Source: Taishania pollutisoli
GTDB taxonomy: Bacteria > Bacteroidota > Bacteroidia > Flavobacteriales_D > Crocinitomicaceae
Assembly: GCF_014518315.1 (NCBI RefSeq)
Contig: NZ_JACVEL010000002.1
Location: forward strand, 124,001-188,000
Reading direction: 5' to 3'
DNA length: 64,000 bases
This document shows, piece by piece, positions 41,503 to 49,988 of the stretch. Positions within the stretch are counted from its first letter, which is position 1; each line of letters begins with the position of its first letter. A program made the translations under genes and the position numbers. Below the pieces are notes generated by a model, which saw nothing but the letters and a program-made list of their open reading frames with translations, was not told where the DNA came from and did not search any database.

Positions 41503-42039
41503 GATAATTTAAAACTTGATTGCGCCAAAAATAATGAAAATGATCGGAAGAGAAAAGCAACATACATAACGTTGCTTTTTTTAGCAGGCATTCCAATTAT
41601 AAAATAATTTTAGATGATTACAGGTACTGTATAGCGTACATAAGTGAAACGGAGTTGTTGTTAGAAATTTACCTTGATATTGGAGTGAATTGATAATCCT
41701 CTCTTGATCGTTTTATTTTGAATTGCGTTTTAGCGCCTTTGCGAGCAAATGAATGCTTAATGCGCCTTCTGATTTTTCATGGTTTTATTGTTTAGTACTT
41801 ATACTTCTTTGATGATTTGTTTGAAAAATGCCTCGCCAAGCCGCCAAGTCGCAAAGGAATTGTAGCGATTTGAATTGCGTCTTAGCGTCTTTGCGAGCAA
41901 ATGAATGCTTAGTGCGTCTTCTGATTTTTCAAGGTTTTATTAGTTAACAACTCATTTTCTTCAGATGAATCTTTCATTACCTTCCGCTCTTCTCTATCCA
42001 ATTATTACTATATTTAGCCCTAAACAAAACACGAGTATA
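41503..42039. other. Intergenic region with palindromic direct repeats
   Basis: About 540 bases without a gene. It holds two copies of a ~75-base sequence of the same palindromic family as the 146-bp array (see separate entry), and, near its right end, a -7-like element TATATTTA (42009-42016) for the M61 peptidase gene. The in-frame ATG at 41965 lies upstream of this element and is not a credible start. Confidence 0.5.
41720..41948. repeat. Direct repeat of palindromic element, 152-base spacing
   Basis: Copies beginning at 41720 and 41872 share GAATTGCGTxTTAGCGxCTTTGCGAGCAAATGAATGCTTA (given as pattern with variable x) and a tail ending in GGTTTTATT. Only the second has a preceding left arm, CTCGCCAAGCCGCCAAGTCG. 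The spacing and layout resemble the 146-base units at 19671-20109 although the spacer sequence differs. Confidence 0.75.
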
Positions 42040-43842
42040 ATGACACGATTTTTTGTATGTATTTCATTTTTAGTTTTTTCACTGATTACCCACATTTCTT
42101 ATGCACAAACCGCTCGCTATGAGTTAAGAATAGAAAATCCTGCCAATCATTATTTTCAGGTTGATTTCTTTTTGAGCGATTATAAAACAGACGAAATTGA
42201 AGTCAAAATGCCGGTATGGGCACCCGGATCTTACCTGGTACGCGAATTTTCGAAAAACCTCAATGCAGTCCGTGCGTACGACGAGTCAGGAAAACAACTG
42301 GAGGTAATAAAAAAAACAAAGAATGCATGGGTTGTAAAACGGGGAAAGGCAAAAACAGTAAAAATTAGTTATGAAGTATACGCCTTCGAATTGACTGTGA
42401 GAACGAGTTTTTTAGATCAAACCCATGGATTTGTCAGCGGGACGGGGGTGTTTATGTACACAGAAGAAACAAAAAACAAGCAGGGAAGGTTAAAAATTAT
42501 TCCGCACGCGTCTTTTTCAAAAATTACAACAGCATTACCATTGGCAGGAGAAGGTGTTGTTGGTGACGGTGGAGCAAAGGAATTTGCGTTTTCAACTTAC
42601 GATTATCTGGTCGATTGTCCCATTGAAATCGGCAATCATGAAGAGTTTACATTTACAGCAGCCGGTATTCCACATACAGTTGCGATGTACGGTTGGGGAA
42701 ATTATGACATTCCGACATTAAAAAAAGACATGGCGAAGATTGTCGAAGCAGCAACGGAAATTTTCGGACAGAATCCCAATAAGAATTATACGTTCATTAT
42801 TCACAATGTGACGGATTCCCAGGGAGGATTGGAACATATTAATTCAACAACCTTATCGATCAACAGGTATTCCTACACCGGAGGAAGTTATTTGGGGTTC
42901 CTTTCGCTGGTTGCTCACGAATATTTTCACCTCTGGAATGTAAAACGCATCCGCCCGTTTGAATTGGGCCCGTTTAATTACGATCAAGAAGTTTATACTT
43001 CATTGCTGTGGGTAATGGAAGGGTTTACATCCTATTACGATGAATTGATTTTACTACGGGCGGGATTCTATGATAAAAATCAATACCTGAACAAACTGTT
43101 GGGAACGATCAACTATGTTGAAGGAACACCGGGAGCACGCGTTCAACCGGTTGCACATGCAAGCTTTGATGCGTGGATCAAGTCCTATCGCCCGAATGAA
43201 AACAGTAACAACACAACGATTTCTTACTATTCTAAAGGAGGAGTTATTGCGGCGTTGTTAGATGCCATGATCATCAAAAAGTTTGATGGAAAAAAATGCC
43301 TGGATCATTTCCTGAGAGAATTGTATACGAAATACTTCGAAAAGTTACAGAGAGGATTCACCGATAACGAATTTCAACAGGAAGTAGCTGCTTTTTTAGG
43401 GGAAGATATGACAGGATTCTTTAACGATTACATCTACGGAACAAAAATTCCGGATTACAATGCCATTTTTGGGAAAGTTGGAGTAAATGTAGATTATACA
43501 GGAGTTGCTGCTCCTTCATTTGGTGCAGTCCTGGGGCAATCGGGAAAATCGGTGACAATTCGTTCTGTGAGGAGTGGTTCCGCTGCGGAGAATGCAGGAT
43601 TGAGTCCCAATGATGAAATCATCGGATGCAATGGAATCCGTGTGAACCAAAGCGATTTTGAAACTTTGGTGAACAGCCTGAACAGTGGAGAATCAGTCAA
43701 TCTGCTCATAGCAAGAGATGATGTGTTATTGGAAATTAAACTAACAATTTCTGATTACGAACGTCCGAAGTTTAACTTCGCTGCGGGAAGTGGTACCAGG
43801 GAAGTGAAGTTGAGAGATTATTGGTTGAGAACAGTGCTTTGA
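42040..43842 (+). CDS. M61-family peptidase with PDZ domain
   Basis: 600 residues from the ATG at 42040; the upstream ATG at 41965 precedes both the -7 element and the signal peptide (MTRFFVCISFLVFSLITHISYAQ). The N-terminal beta domain has MPVWAPGSYLVREFSKNL. The zinc motif HEYFH (H293, E294, H297) is followed by LWNVKRIRP, and a distal Glu lies in MEGFTSYYDEL. A PDZ domain near the C-terminus begins around VTIRSVRSGSAAENAGLSPNDEI. M61 enzymes are periplasmic aminopeptidases (glycyl aminopeptidase type). Ten bases separate its stop from the cyclase gene, so the two are likely in one operon. Confidence 0.9.
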   Translation: MTRFFVCISFLVFSLITHISYAQTARYELRIENPANHYFQVDFFLSDYKTDEIEVKMPVWAPGSYLVREFSKNLNAVRAYDESGKQLEVIKKTKNAWVVKRGKAKTVKISYEVYAFELTVRTSFLDQTHGFVSGTGVFMYTEETKNKQGRLKIIPHASFSKITTALPLAGEGVVGDGGAKEFAFSTYDYLVDCPIEIGNHEEFTFTAAGIPHTVAMYGWGNYDIPTLKKDMAKIVEAATEIFGQNPNKNYTFIIHNVTDSQGGLEHINSTTLSINRYSYTGGSYLGFLSLVAHEYFHLWNVKRIRPFELGPFNYDQEVYTSLLWVMEGFTSYYDELILLRAGFYDKNQYLNKLLGTINYVEGTPGARVQPVAHASFDAWIKSYRPNENSNNTTISYYSKGGVIAALLDAMIIKKFDGKKCLDHFLRELYTKYFEKLQRGFTDNEFQQEVAAFLGEDMTGFFNDYIYGTKIPDYNAIFGKVGVNVDYTGVAAPSFGAVLGQSGKSVTIRSVRSGSAAENAGLSPNDEIIGCNGIRVNQSDFETLVNSLNSGESVNLLIARDDVLLEIKLTISDYERPKFNFAAGSGTREVKLRDYWLRTVL

Positions 43843-43852
43843 TGACAGAGAT

Positions 43853-45559
43853 ATGGCAATTGAACGATTTATAAATATATTGATCATTGACGATGATGCC
43901 CGGCTGGCGTCAGGGTTAAAAGAAATTCTGACAGGATCCGGAAATAACGTGCTGGTCGTCAACGATCACTATGAAGCATTGCCGATTGTCAGAAAACGGG
44001 AAATAGGAATTATCCTGATTAACCTGGACAGTGAGTCATTCTCAGGAATGGAGATTTTACAGGAATTAAAAAATGAAAGCATTACCCCCAACACCTATAA
44101 GCTACTCATTACGCAAAGTACAACCTCGGCAGCGAAAATGGTTCGGGGATTAAACAATGGCGCTGTTGACTTTATCACAGCACCGTTTAGTCCAAACCTG
44201 ATCAAAGCGAAGATCGATGTTTACAAATCGTTGTTTCACAAAGACCAGCGAATTGTACAATTGCTGAAAAACATCTTCCCGATGAACGTACTGGAAGATT
44301 TCAATGTGTACGGAAAATTTTCTCCGAAACGTATTGAAAACGGAGTTGTACTGTTTACAGATTTTGTAGACTTTTCAGCTATTTCAAAAGATATGGATCC
44401 GATTCAGTTGCTACGTCAGCTGGAAAAATACTTTACCGTGTTTGATGAAATTATCAACCGGTACCAATTGGAGAAAATTAAAACCATCGGAGATGCGTAC
44501 ATGGCACTGTCCGGTGTGACAGAAAACAAGGCAAACCCTGCAGTCAGAGCGTGTCTGGCAGCATTGGAGATGCAGCAATACATCGAAAACGAAGCGGAGT
44601 TATCGCGGGCAATGGGAAGAGGGTTCTGGCAAATCCGGATCGGCATTCACACAGGGCCGTTAGTCGCCGGGATTATCGGAAAGACAAAATTCTCATTCGA
44701 TGTCTGGGGAGACAGTGTAAACGTTGCGGCCAGAGCGGAGCGGGTAAGTACCCCGGGAAAAATTACCATAACGGATGCCGTTGTTAGTGCGATTATGCCC
44801 TATTTCGAAGTGGAATCAAGGGGAGAAATTGATATTCAGAAGAGGGGAGGAAAAGTAGAAATGTTTTACCTCGAAGAAATCAAAGAAGAATACGCATTGA
44901 ATAAAAACAAGCGGCTTTCCGGATCGGAGTTGCGAAGTATTTGTGACCTCCCGACGATTGATTTCGATAACATGCGCAGTGATATTATTAACAAGTTGAA
45001 GGCCTTGTTGCCCGAAGATCTGGTATACCACGATGTGCAGCATACCCTGAATGTCGAAAAGGCTGCTATCCGGTACGCGCGGTTGGAAGGGATTTCTGAC
45101 CAGGAAATGTATTTGCTCCGGACAGCGGTTTTGTACCACGATGCGGGATTTATTCTGGAATACAAGAACAATGAAGATTTTGCCATTCGGTTGGCACAAA
45201 ATAACTTGCCTCAATTTGGCTATTCCGATGAACAAATCACTACCATTTGTTCCATCATTGAAGCGACAAAATCTACGGTAACTCCTGTTACATTGCTGGA
45301 GCAAATTATGCGGGACGCCGATCACGATTACCTGGGAAGAGCAGATTACAAAGTCATTTCGTCGCGGTTGAGAACCGAACTGGAAGTAATGGCAGGAGAA
45401 GTGAAAAATGATGTAGAATGGGTGGAATTTCAACTGAATTACCTTAAAAATAAACACAGGTACTTTACAGAAACAGCCAAAAATATCAGAAGTATCGGAA
45501 AAAATGCACGGATCCAGGAATTGACAATGCAACTCAATTTATTAAAACAACAGTCATGA
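43853..45559 (+). CDS. Pseudo-receiver / class III adenylate cyclase / HD phosphohydrolase fusion
   Basis: 568 residues, no membrane segment. Residues 5-125 are receiver-like: the acidic pocket D13-D14-D15 is present, but the phosphorylated Asp position is Asn57 (ILINLDSES) and the conserved Lys is Ala110 (FITAPF), so phosphorylation is unlikely. Residues 155-345 form a class III cyclase with all catalytic residues: metal ligands D170 and D214, ATP-selecting K210 and D283 (FDVWG), transition-state N290 and R294. The Lys/Asp pair indicates adenylate cyclase. Residues 385-540 are an HD domain (H393-D394, H397, H429-D430, D488-D490). Synthesis and hydrolysis of a nucleotide may be combined in one protein. 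It overlaps the adenosyltransferase gene by four bases. Confidence 0.87.
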   Translation: MAIERFINILIIDDDARLASGLKEILTGSGNNVLVVNDHYEALPIVRKREIGIILINLDSESFSGMEILQELKNESITPNTYKLLITQSTTSAAKMVRGLNNGAVDFITAPFSPNLIKAKIDVYKSLFHKDQRIVQLLKNIFPMNVLEDFNVYGKFSPKRIENGVVLFTDFVDFSAISKDMDPIQLLRQLEKYFTVFDEIINRYQLEKIKTIGDAYMALSGVTENKANPAVRACLAALEMQQYIENEAELSRAMGRGFWQIRIGIHTGPLVAGIIGKTKFSFDVWGDSVNVAARAERVSTPGKITITDAVVSAIMPYFEVESRGEIDIQKRGGKVEMFYLEEIKEEYALNKNKRLSGSELRSICDLPTIDFDNMRSDIINKLKALLPEDLVYHDVQHTLNVEKAAIRYARLEGISDQEMYLLRTAVLYHDAGFILEYKNNEDFAIRLAQNNLPQFGYSDEQITTICSIIEATKSTVTPVTLLEQIMRDADHDYLGRADYKVISSRLRTELEVMAGEVKNDVEWVEFQLNYLKNKHRYFTETAKNIRSIGKNARIQELTMQLNLLKQQS

Positions 45560-46104
45560 AAATATATACAAAAAAAGGGGACCAGGGAACGACAGGGTTG
45601 ATCGGGGGAACCCGTATTTTGAAAAGTTCGTTGCGGATTGAAGCGTATGGAACAGTAGACGAACTGAATTCACACATTGGTTTATTGAGGGATTTGGCCG
45701 GTCAGGAAGAACTGGTTGACCAACTGTTAGAGATTCAGGATCGTTTGTTTACATTGGGATCACACCTGGCAGCGGATCCGGTAAAATCAAAGATGAAATT
45801 GCCGGATATTACCGGTGAAGATGTAGAAAAACTGGAACAATGGATGGATAAAATGGACGAAGAGCTCGAACCAATGCGCTTTTTTGTACTTCCCGGAGGA
45901 CATCCGACGGTCTCATATTCTCATATTGCCCGGTGTGTATGCCGTCGTGCAGAACGAATCGTGGTGGACTTAAATCAGTCGGAACCGGTGGAGCCCGTTA
46001 TCATGAAATACCTGAACCGCCTGAGTGACTATATCTTTGTGTTAGGCAGAAAACTGACCAAAGACCTGAAAGCTGATGAAAAACCGTGGATTCCCAGAAC
46101 ATAA
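45556..46104 (+). CDS. pduO: PduO-type ATP:cob(I)alamin adenosyltransferase
   Basis: 182 residues. Signature motifs: IYTKKGDQGTTGLIGGTRI at the ATP site, LRIEAYGTVDELNSHIG, FFVLPGGHP, CRRAERIVVDL and YLNRLSDYIFVLGRKL. It transfers the adenosyl group of ATP to reduced cobalamin, giving adenosylcobalamin for enzymes such as methylmalonyl-CoA mutase or class II ribonucleotide reductase. The start overlaps the cyclase stop by four bases, implying coupled translation. With the cobalamin riboswitch at 37 kb it indicates B12 salvage and use; no de novo corrin genes are in the window. Confidence 0.93.
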   Translation: MKIYTKKGDQGTTGLIGGTRILKSSLRIEAYGTVDELNSHIGLLRDLAGQEELVDQLLEIQDRLFTLGSHLAADPVKSKMKLPDITGEDVEKLEQWMDKMDEELEPMRFFVLPGGHPTVSYSHIARCVCRRAERIVVDLNQSEPVEPVIMKYLNRLSDYIFVLGRKLTKDLKADEKPWIPRT

Positions 46105-46139
46105 TCGCATACGAAGTAAACCGGTAAAATTGAAGAGAT

Positions 46140-46586
46140 ATGAACGTACGTTTTTTAGTAAGAATGGCTCTGCTGACACTGCTGGGGTACATTCATTTTG
46201 GAGCGTCTACTGATCAGACATTTGATATTCAGGTGAAGTTTTCAAATGTCCGGAATACAAACGGAAGAATCCAATTGCAGATTTACAGGAGTCAGGAAGC
46301 TTTTGCGGGTGAAAAACCCTGGAAAGTGATCCAGGTTCCGAAAGACGGTTGGAAAGACAAAGGATTTAGTTATAAAGTAACGGGAATCCCGGCGGGAACG
46401 TATGGAATTGCTATTTTAGACGATGAAAACAGTAACAAGGAAATGGATTATTCGTTCATGGTTCCCAAAGAAGGATTTGGCTTTTCCAATTACTACCATA
46501 CAGCGTGGAGTAAACCTAAATTTGACAATTTTAAATTTACATTGAATGAAGATGTCAGTGTAAATATAAAAGTGAGGTATGTGTAA
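46140..46586 (+). CDS. Exported DUF2141-family protein
   Basis: 148 residues with a signal peptide (about residues 1-22). The mature domain shows the DUF2141 pattern: NTNGRIQLQIYRSQEAF, then GIPAGTYGIAILDDENSNKEMDYSF and PKEGFGFSNYYHTAWSKPKFDNFKFTL. It probably folds as a small beta-sandwich in the periplasm. Function unknown. It begins 36 bases after the adenosyltransferase stop and may be the last gene of the M61-cyclase-adenosyltransferase transcript. Confidence 0.82.
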   Translation: MNVRFLVRMALLTLLGYIHFGASTDQTFDIQVKFSNVRNTNGRIQLQIYRSQEAFAGEKPWKVIQVPKDGWKDKGFSYKVTGIPAGTYGIAILDDENSNKEMDYSFMVPKEGFGFSNYYHTAWSKPKFDNFKFTLNEDVSVNIKVRYV

Positions 46587-46635
46587 GCAAAACAGGAAGT
46601 AATCAAAAAAGAAGAAAAACTTTTTTACACTTCTC

Positions 46636-46665
46636 TTGCATTTTTTCAAAATAAAATTACTTTTG
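46636..46665 (+). promoter_or_regulatory. Promoter (TTG-N19-TACTTTTG) for DUF2795 gene
   Basis: TTG at 46636-46638 and TACTTTTG at 46658-46665 with a 19-base spacer, the best consensus promoter in the window. The ATG is 34 bases further on. Confidence 0.78.
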
Positions 46666-46698
46666 CGGCTTTAATAGCCACTTTTAAAAGATAAAAAT

Positions 46699-46920
46699 AT
46701 GTATTGGACATTAGAATTAGCATCGTATTTGGAAGACGCACCTTGGCCGGCGGCAAAGGATGAGTTGATTGATTATGCCATCAGAACGGGAGCTCCTTTG
46801 GAGGTGGTTGAAAATTTGCAGGATTTGGAAGACGAAGGTGAAATTTACGAAAGTATCGAAGAAATTTGGCCGGATTATCCGTCAAGAGAAGACTTTCTTT
46901 TCAATGAAGATGAATATTAA
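46699..46920 (+). CDS. DUF2795-family small protein
   Basis: 73 residues, very acidic. MYWTLELASYLEDAPWPAAKDELIDYAIRTG and EVVENLQDLEDEGEIYESIEEIWPDY match the DUF2795 family as I know it from Bacteroidota, where it is strongly conserved. Function unknown. It has a strong promoter and an efficient terminator, so it is probably an abundant monocistronic message. Confidence 0.88.
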   Translation: MYWTLELASYLEDAPWPAAKDELIDYAIRTGAPLEVVENLQDLEDEGEIYESIEEIWPDYPSREDFLFNEDEY

Positions 46921-46930
46921 ACAATAAGTA

Positions 46931-46963
46931 AATCCCTTCCAGTTTCGGAGGGGATTTTTTTTT
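46931..46963 (+). terminator. Rho-independent terminator after DUF2795 gene
   Basis: AATCCCTTCC (46931-46940) pairs with GGAGGGGATT (46947-46956; nine Watson-Crick pairs and one wobble) around AGTTTC, followed by a T-run. The run ends two bases before the ATG of the next gene. Confidence 0.85.
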
Positions 46964-46965
46964 CA

Positions 46966-47544
46966 ATGAATTTTTTAGGACATATCTATTTTTCAGGCAA
47001 CGACCCGGAGTTGATGCATTCCAACTTGTTCGGAGACTTTGTCAAAGGAAGTGACCTGAGCTCATTTCACCCCGAAGTGCAGAAAGGAATCCGTCTGCAC
47101 CGCAAGATAGATGACTACATCGATCACCACCCGGAAGTAAAATTGCTGACAAGACAACTATCTCCTTCGCTCCCCAAAGTAGCGGCAATTGCGGTGGATA
47201 TTTATTTTGATCACTTTCTGTCAAAACACTGGCATCATTTCCATCCGGAATCACTTGATTCATTTCTGGATAAATTCTATACATACCGCATCAACGAAAA
47301 ACAGTATCCGAATGAACAGTTTCTGCACATGATCTTCCGTCTGAAAAGAGGGCGATGGATTTCTGGTTATTTGAGTCTGGATGGAGTGGAAGCAGCCTGT
47401 TTTGGCGTATCCCGGAGAATATCGTTTCCCAATGCATTAATCAACGGACGCATGGTACTTGAAAACAATTATACTGCTGTTGAAGCAACCTTTTTCATTT
47501 ACATGAAGGATGCAATTGACTACTTTCGTACAAACTCAGATTAA
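46966..47544 (+). CDS. Acyl carrier protein phosphodiesterase-like protein (AcpH family)
   Basis: 192 residues. MNFLGHIYFSGNDPELMHSNLFGDFVKGSDL is the family N-terminus (E. coli AcpH starts in the same way), followed by GIRLHRKIDDYIDHHPEV with conserved His/Asp and AVDIYFDHFLSKHWHHF. AcpH removes phosphopantetheine from holo-ACP; assignments in Bacteroidota are by homology only. The ATG follows the upstream terminator's T-run by two bases, so its message has either almost no leader or depends on readthrough. The family N-terminus leaves no better start downstream. Confidence 0.82.
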   Translation: MNFLGHIYFSGNDPELMHSNLFGDFVKGSDLSSFHPEVQKGIRLHRKIDDYIDHHPEVKLLTRQLSPSLPKVAAIAVDIYFDHFLSKHWHHFHPESLDSFLDKFYTYRINEKQYPNEQFLHMIFRLKRGRWISGYLSLDGVEAACFGVSRRISFPNALINGRMVLENNYTAVEATFFIYMKDAIDYFRTNSD

Positions 47545-47635
47545 CCCAAAAACCACTTCAGTTCAACCATACCCTCCGTGCCTTAGCGATTAAAAGATAC
47601 GGTTTGCCATTTAAAATGACAGGTGATCGAATCCC

Positions 47636-48559
47636 CTACCTGAAAAACTTCTCTACACTACCGTTGGAATAGCGTTTGATAACAACCCCCTTGTAGTATT
47701 CATCCACTTCATAACCATACATATTGTATAGTTTAAAATCAGACGACAGTTGCCCATCATTGATATAACCGATTCTCAATACTTCAGTTGTTCCCTCAAA
47801 ATTCACAGTACTTAACTTATAGTAATTTATTTCCCCTCCGTACGTTCTGTCCGTATAATTATATGTATCACTTGTCCCTGGAGAAACGTTGTCCAGTTCC
47901 GTCCAGTTGTAACCATCGTTAGAGCGCTCAATCAGGTAGTGATCGATACCCGTTTCACTCTTTTTATCCACGGACCAGTGCACCAGATTTGCGCCTTTTT
48001 TGTTTTGCAGCGAAAAATCCGTCAGTGTAATGTTCAGTGGAGTCCCTAAATTTCCGGTCACACTCCCGTTAGGTGCCCAGTAATCCATTCTGAATGAGGT
48101 AGGATTGGCATCCAGAACCGTAAAATTCTCACAGCGTTGCATACATTGCGCGCCAGTCATATTCGTACAGTTGACCTGAAATCCATTGTTAAATACCTGA
48201 TAAATATTATTTTCACTGGTATTGCTGAGCTGGTAAGCCCCCCCATAGGCATGTCCCGGATTGCTGGAGCTGTAAAAGTAAAGATTGTATGTCAGATTAT
48301 AGGGCGTATTGTTCATTGATTGAGACTTTACCCGTACAACAAAACCATAGTGAAATCCCCAGCTGTTACATGTTTTCACAATGCCCAGAACTTCAACAGT
48401 TACCTGCACATTATTGTTTACAATAACGGTTCCGGCGTAATAAGCAGGAGAATTCTGATCGTATCCGTAAGATACAGATTGCAGAGAAGTAAGAATAAAA
48501 ATAACGGAACTGACAAATAATGCCTTTACAGTGTGGAGTGGTCGTCCAAATGATTTCAT
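47636..48559 (-). CDS. Exported protein with FN3-like domain and atypical C-terminus
   Basis: 307 residues with a long signal sequence (about residues 12-32). A beta-rich N-terminal half has five or six cysteines (CNSWGFHYG, CTNMTGAQCMQRCENF). An FN3-like segment follows (~185-270: LVHWSVDKKSETGIDHYLIE and NYYKLSTVNFEGTTEVL). The C-terminus, LYNMYGYEVDEYYKGVVIKR followed by YSNGSVEKFFR, is shorter than a type A sorting domain and lacks the PNP motif. A similar FN3 segment occurs in the neighbouring T9SS protein. Surface or outer-membrane location is likely; function unknown. Confidence 0.65.
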   Translation of the reverse strand: MKSFGRPLHTVKALFVSSVIFILTSLQSVSYGYDQNSPAYYAGTVIVNNNVQVTVEVLGIVKTCNSWGFHYGFVVRVKSQSMNNTPYNLTYNLYFYSSSNPGHAYGGAYQLSNTSENNIYQVFNNGFQVNCTNMTGAQCMQRCENFTVLDANPTSFRMDYWAPNGSVTGNLGTPLNITLTDFSLQNKKGANLVHWSVDKKSETGIDHYLIERSNDGYNWTELDNVSPGTSDTYNYTDRTYGGEINYYKLSTVNFEGTTEVLRIGYINDGQLSSDFKLYNMYGYEVDEYYKGVVIKRYSNGSVEKFFR

Positions 48560-48587
48560 GATAATGGTTAGTATTAAAAATAAGGCG

Positions 48588-48595
48588 CAAAATTA
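48588..48595 (-). promoter_or_regulatory. -7 element (TAATTTTG, minus strand) for the FN3-like gene
   Basis: Read on the minus strand this is an exact TAnnTTTG, 28 bases upstream of the ATG at 48559. A -33 TTG is not clear. Confidence 0.5.
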
Positions 48596-48734
48596 GCACC
48601 TCATTTTTACTTGAAACCTTAAATAAATGTTAAATAAAATCAACGAAAAAAGATGCATTAGCTAAACCTGTTTAGTAACCGTTTTTGATGAAATGTTAAA
48701 TTTTATTCCACGAACTGCTGAGTAATCAAATGCC

Positions 48735-49988
48735 TTACAAAACAATCAGGGATCGTGTTTCTACAGCCACATCGTTTTCGATGAGTCTGACGAGATATTG
48801 TCCCTTAGGCAGGCTCACCTCATGACTGGAAGTCGCAGTGTTAAGTTGCATGCGTTGAACAAGATTTCCTACCGGAGTATAAAACTCGACACGTGTGTCA
48901 CCGTTGTTCGCTGTTTCATAGAAAATAACAGTTGCTTTACCACTTTCAGTAGGATTGGGGAACAGCTTAAATACATGGTCTGCTTTCAGCTCAATGCTCT
49001 TGATTTCGAGAATACTTACTTTTCCGTCATAATTAACTTCAGATAAGCGATAGTAATGATAGCCGGAATCTTTATTTTCATCGGTGAACGAATAATTGTT
49101 TTCCTGGTTGGGTAATCCGGTTGCCTGAACAGTAGAAAGTTGCTTAAAAATTCCGTCACTTCCGGCATGTTCGATCAAGAAGTAGGAGACATCACGTTCA
49201 TCAGCAGTTACCCAATTCAACAAAATGTCTGTTGCTGCTGTTTCTAATTCGAATGATACAAGTTTCACCGATAACGGAAAAGCACAACTGGTACAATTGG
49301 TTACCAGTGTAGCATTTCCTCTTGCGATACTGGACGGATCTGAAGCAGTGGTTCCCTGGCAGATATACAAACCGGCATTGTTTGTGACCGGGTTATTGCC
49401 ACCGAAAGAACCGGAATAGCTGATACATGCATTTCCGGAAGGGATTGTAACACTGTTCGGGTGGTCATTGTATACACTTCCTGAGTTGAGTGCGGCATTT
49501 ACCCCCATACACATCTTTGCTCCACTGTTAAACCGCGTTTCTCCGGTTACAGTTATAAGACCATTGTTAATAATCCCATTGCTGTTGACAGTTAAATTGC
49601 CGTTGATGGTAAGACTTCCCGAATTATAGATTTTATTGTTATTTTGTAAATTAACAGATCCGTTAATGATCAGCGAACTTCCGGAAGTAATGATGACATC
49701 CCCCCCCGGATTGAAACCGTTGATGGAGACAGGACCTCCGCAAATAATCAGAGTACCTCCGTTGTAATAACTGATGGACAAGGTTGTTGCACCTCCACTA
49801 TAATAGTAGATACCTGAGTTCATGCCAAAAGAGCTGTTGGGACTGATTTGTATCGATCCGCCCGGAAGATTTGAACAGGAAGTGTAAGGTGGATTCGCAC
49901 ATTGCGCAGCTATTCGGAAGGAAAAGGACAACGCCAAAACAGCGAACAGAATGCTGTTTTTTGCCAGTGATTGAAAAATTGTTTTCAT
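48735..49988 (-). CDS. T9SS-secreted beta-helix/FN3 protein
   Basis: 417 residues with signal peptide (about 1-28). Residues ~35-190 repeat short strands rich in Asn and Gly (GGDVIITSGSSLIINGSVNL, KIYNSGSLTINGNLTVNSNG), which looks like a parallel beta-helix. An FN3-like region (~240-320) precedes a type A sorting domain: FKLFPNPTESGKATVIF, RVEFYTPVGNLVQRMQL, SLPKGQYLVRLIEND and the final ETRSLIVL. This predicts T9SS export to the cell surface. Ligand or function unknown. Confidence 0.82.
   Translation of the reverse strand: MKTIFQSLAKNSILFAVLALSFSFRIAAQCANPPYTSCSNLPGGSIQISPNSSFGMNSGIYYYSGGATTLSISYYNGGTLIICGGPVSINGFNPGGDVIITSGSSLIINGSVNLQNNNKIYNSGSLTINGNLTVNSNGIINNGLITVTGETRFNSGAKMCMGVNAALNSGSVYNDHPNSVTIPSGNACISYSGSFGGNNPVTNNAGLYICQGTTASDPSSIARGNATLVTNCTSCAFPLSVKLVSFELETAATDILLNWVTADERDVSYFLIEHAGSDGIFKQLSTVQATGLPNQENNYSFTDENKDSGYHYYRLSEVNYDGKVSILEIKSIELKADHVFKLFPNPTESGKATVIFYETANNGDTRVEFYTPVGNLVQRMQLNTATSSHEVSLPKGQYLVRLIENDVAVETRSLIVL

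Noticed and set aside
44816-45532. 238-codon minus-strand ORF opposite the cyclase HD domain
   Set aside because: A shadow of the well-supported cyclase frame; no recognisable motif.
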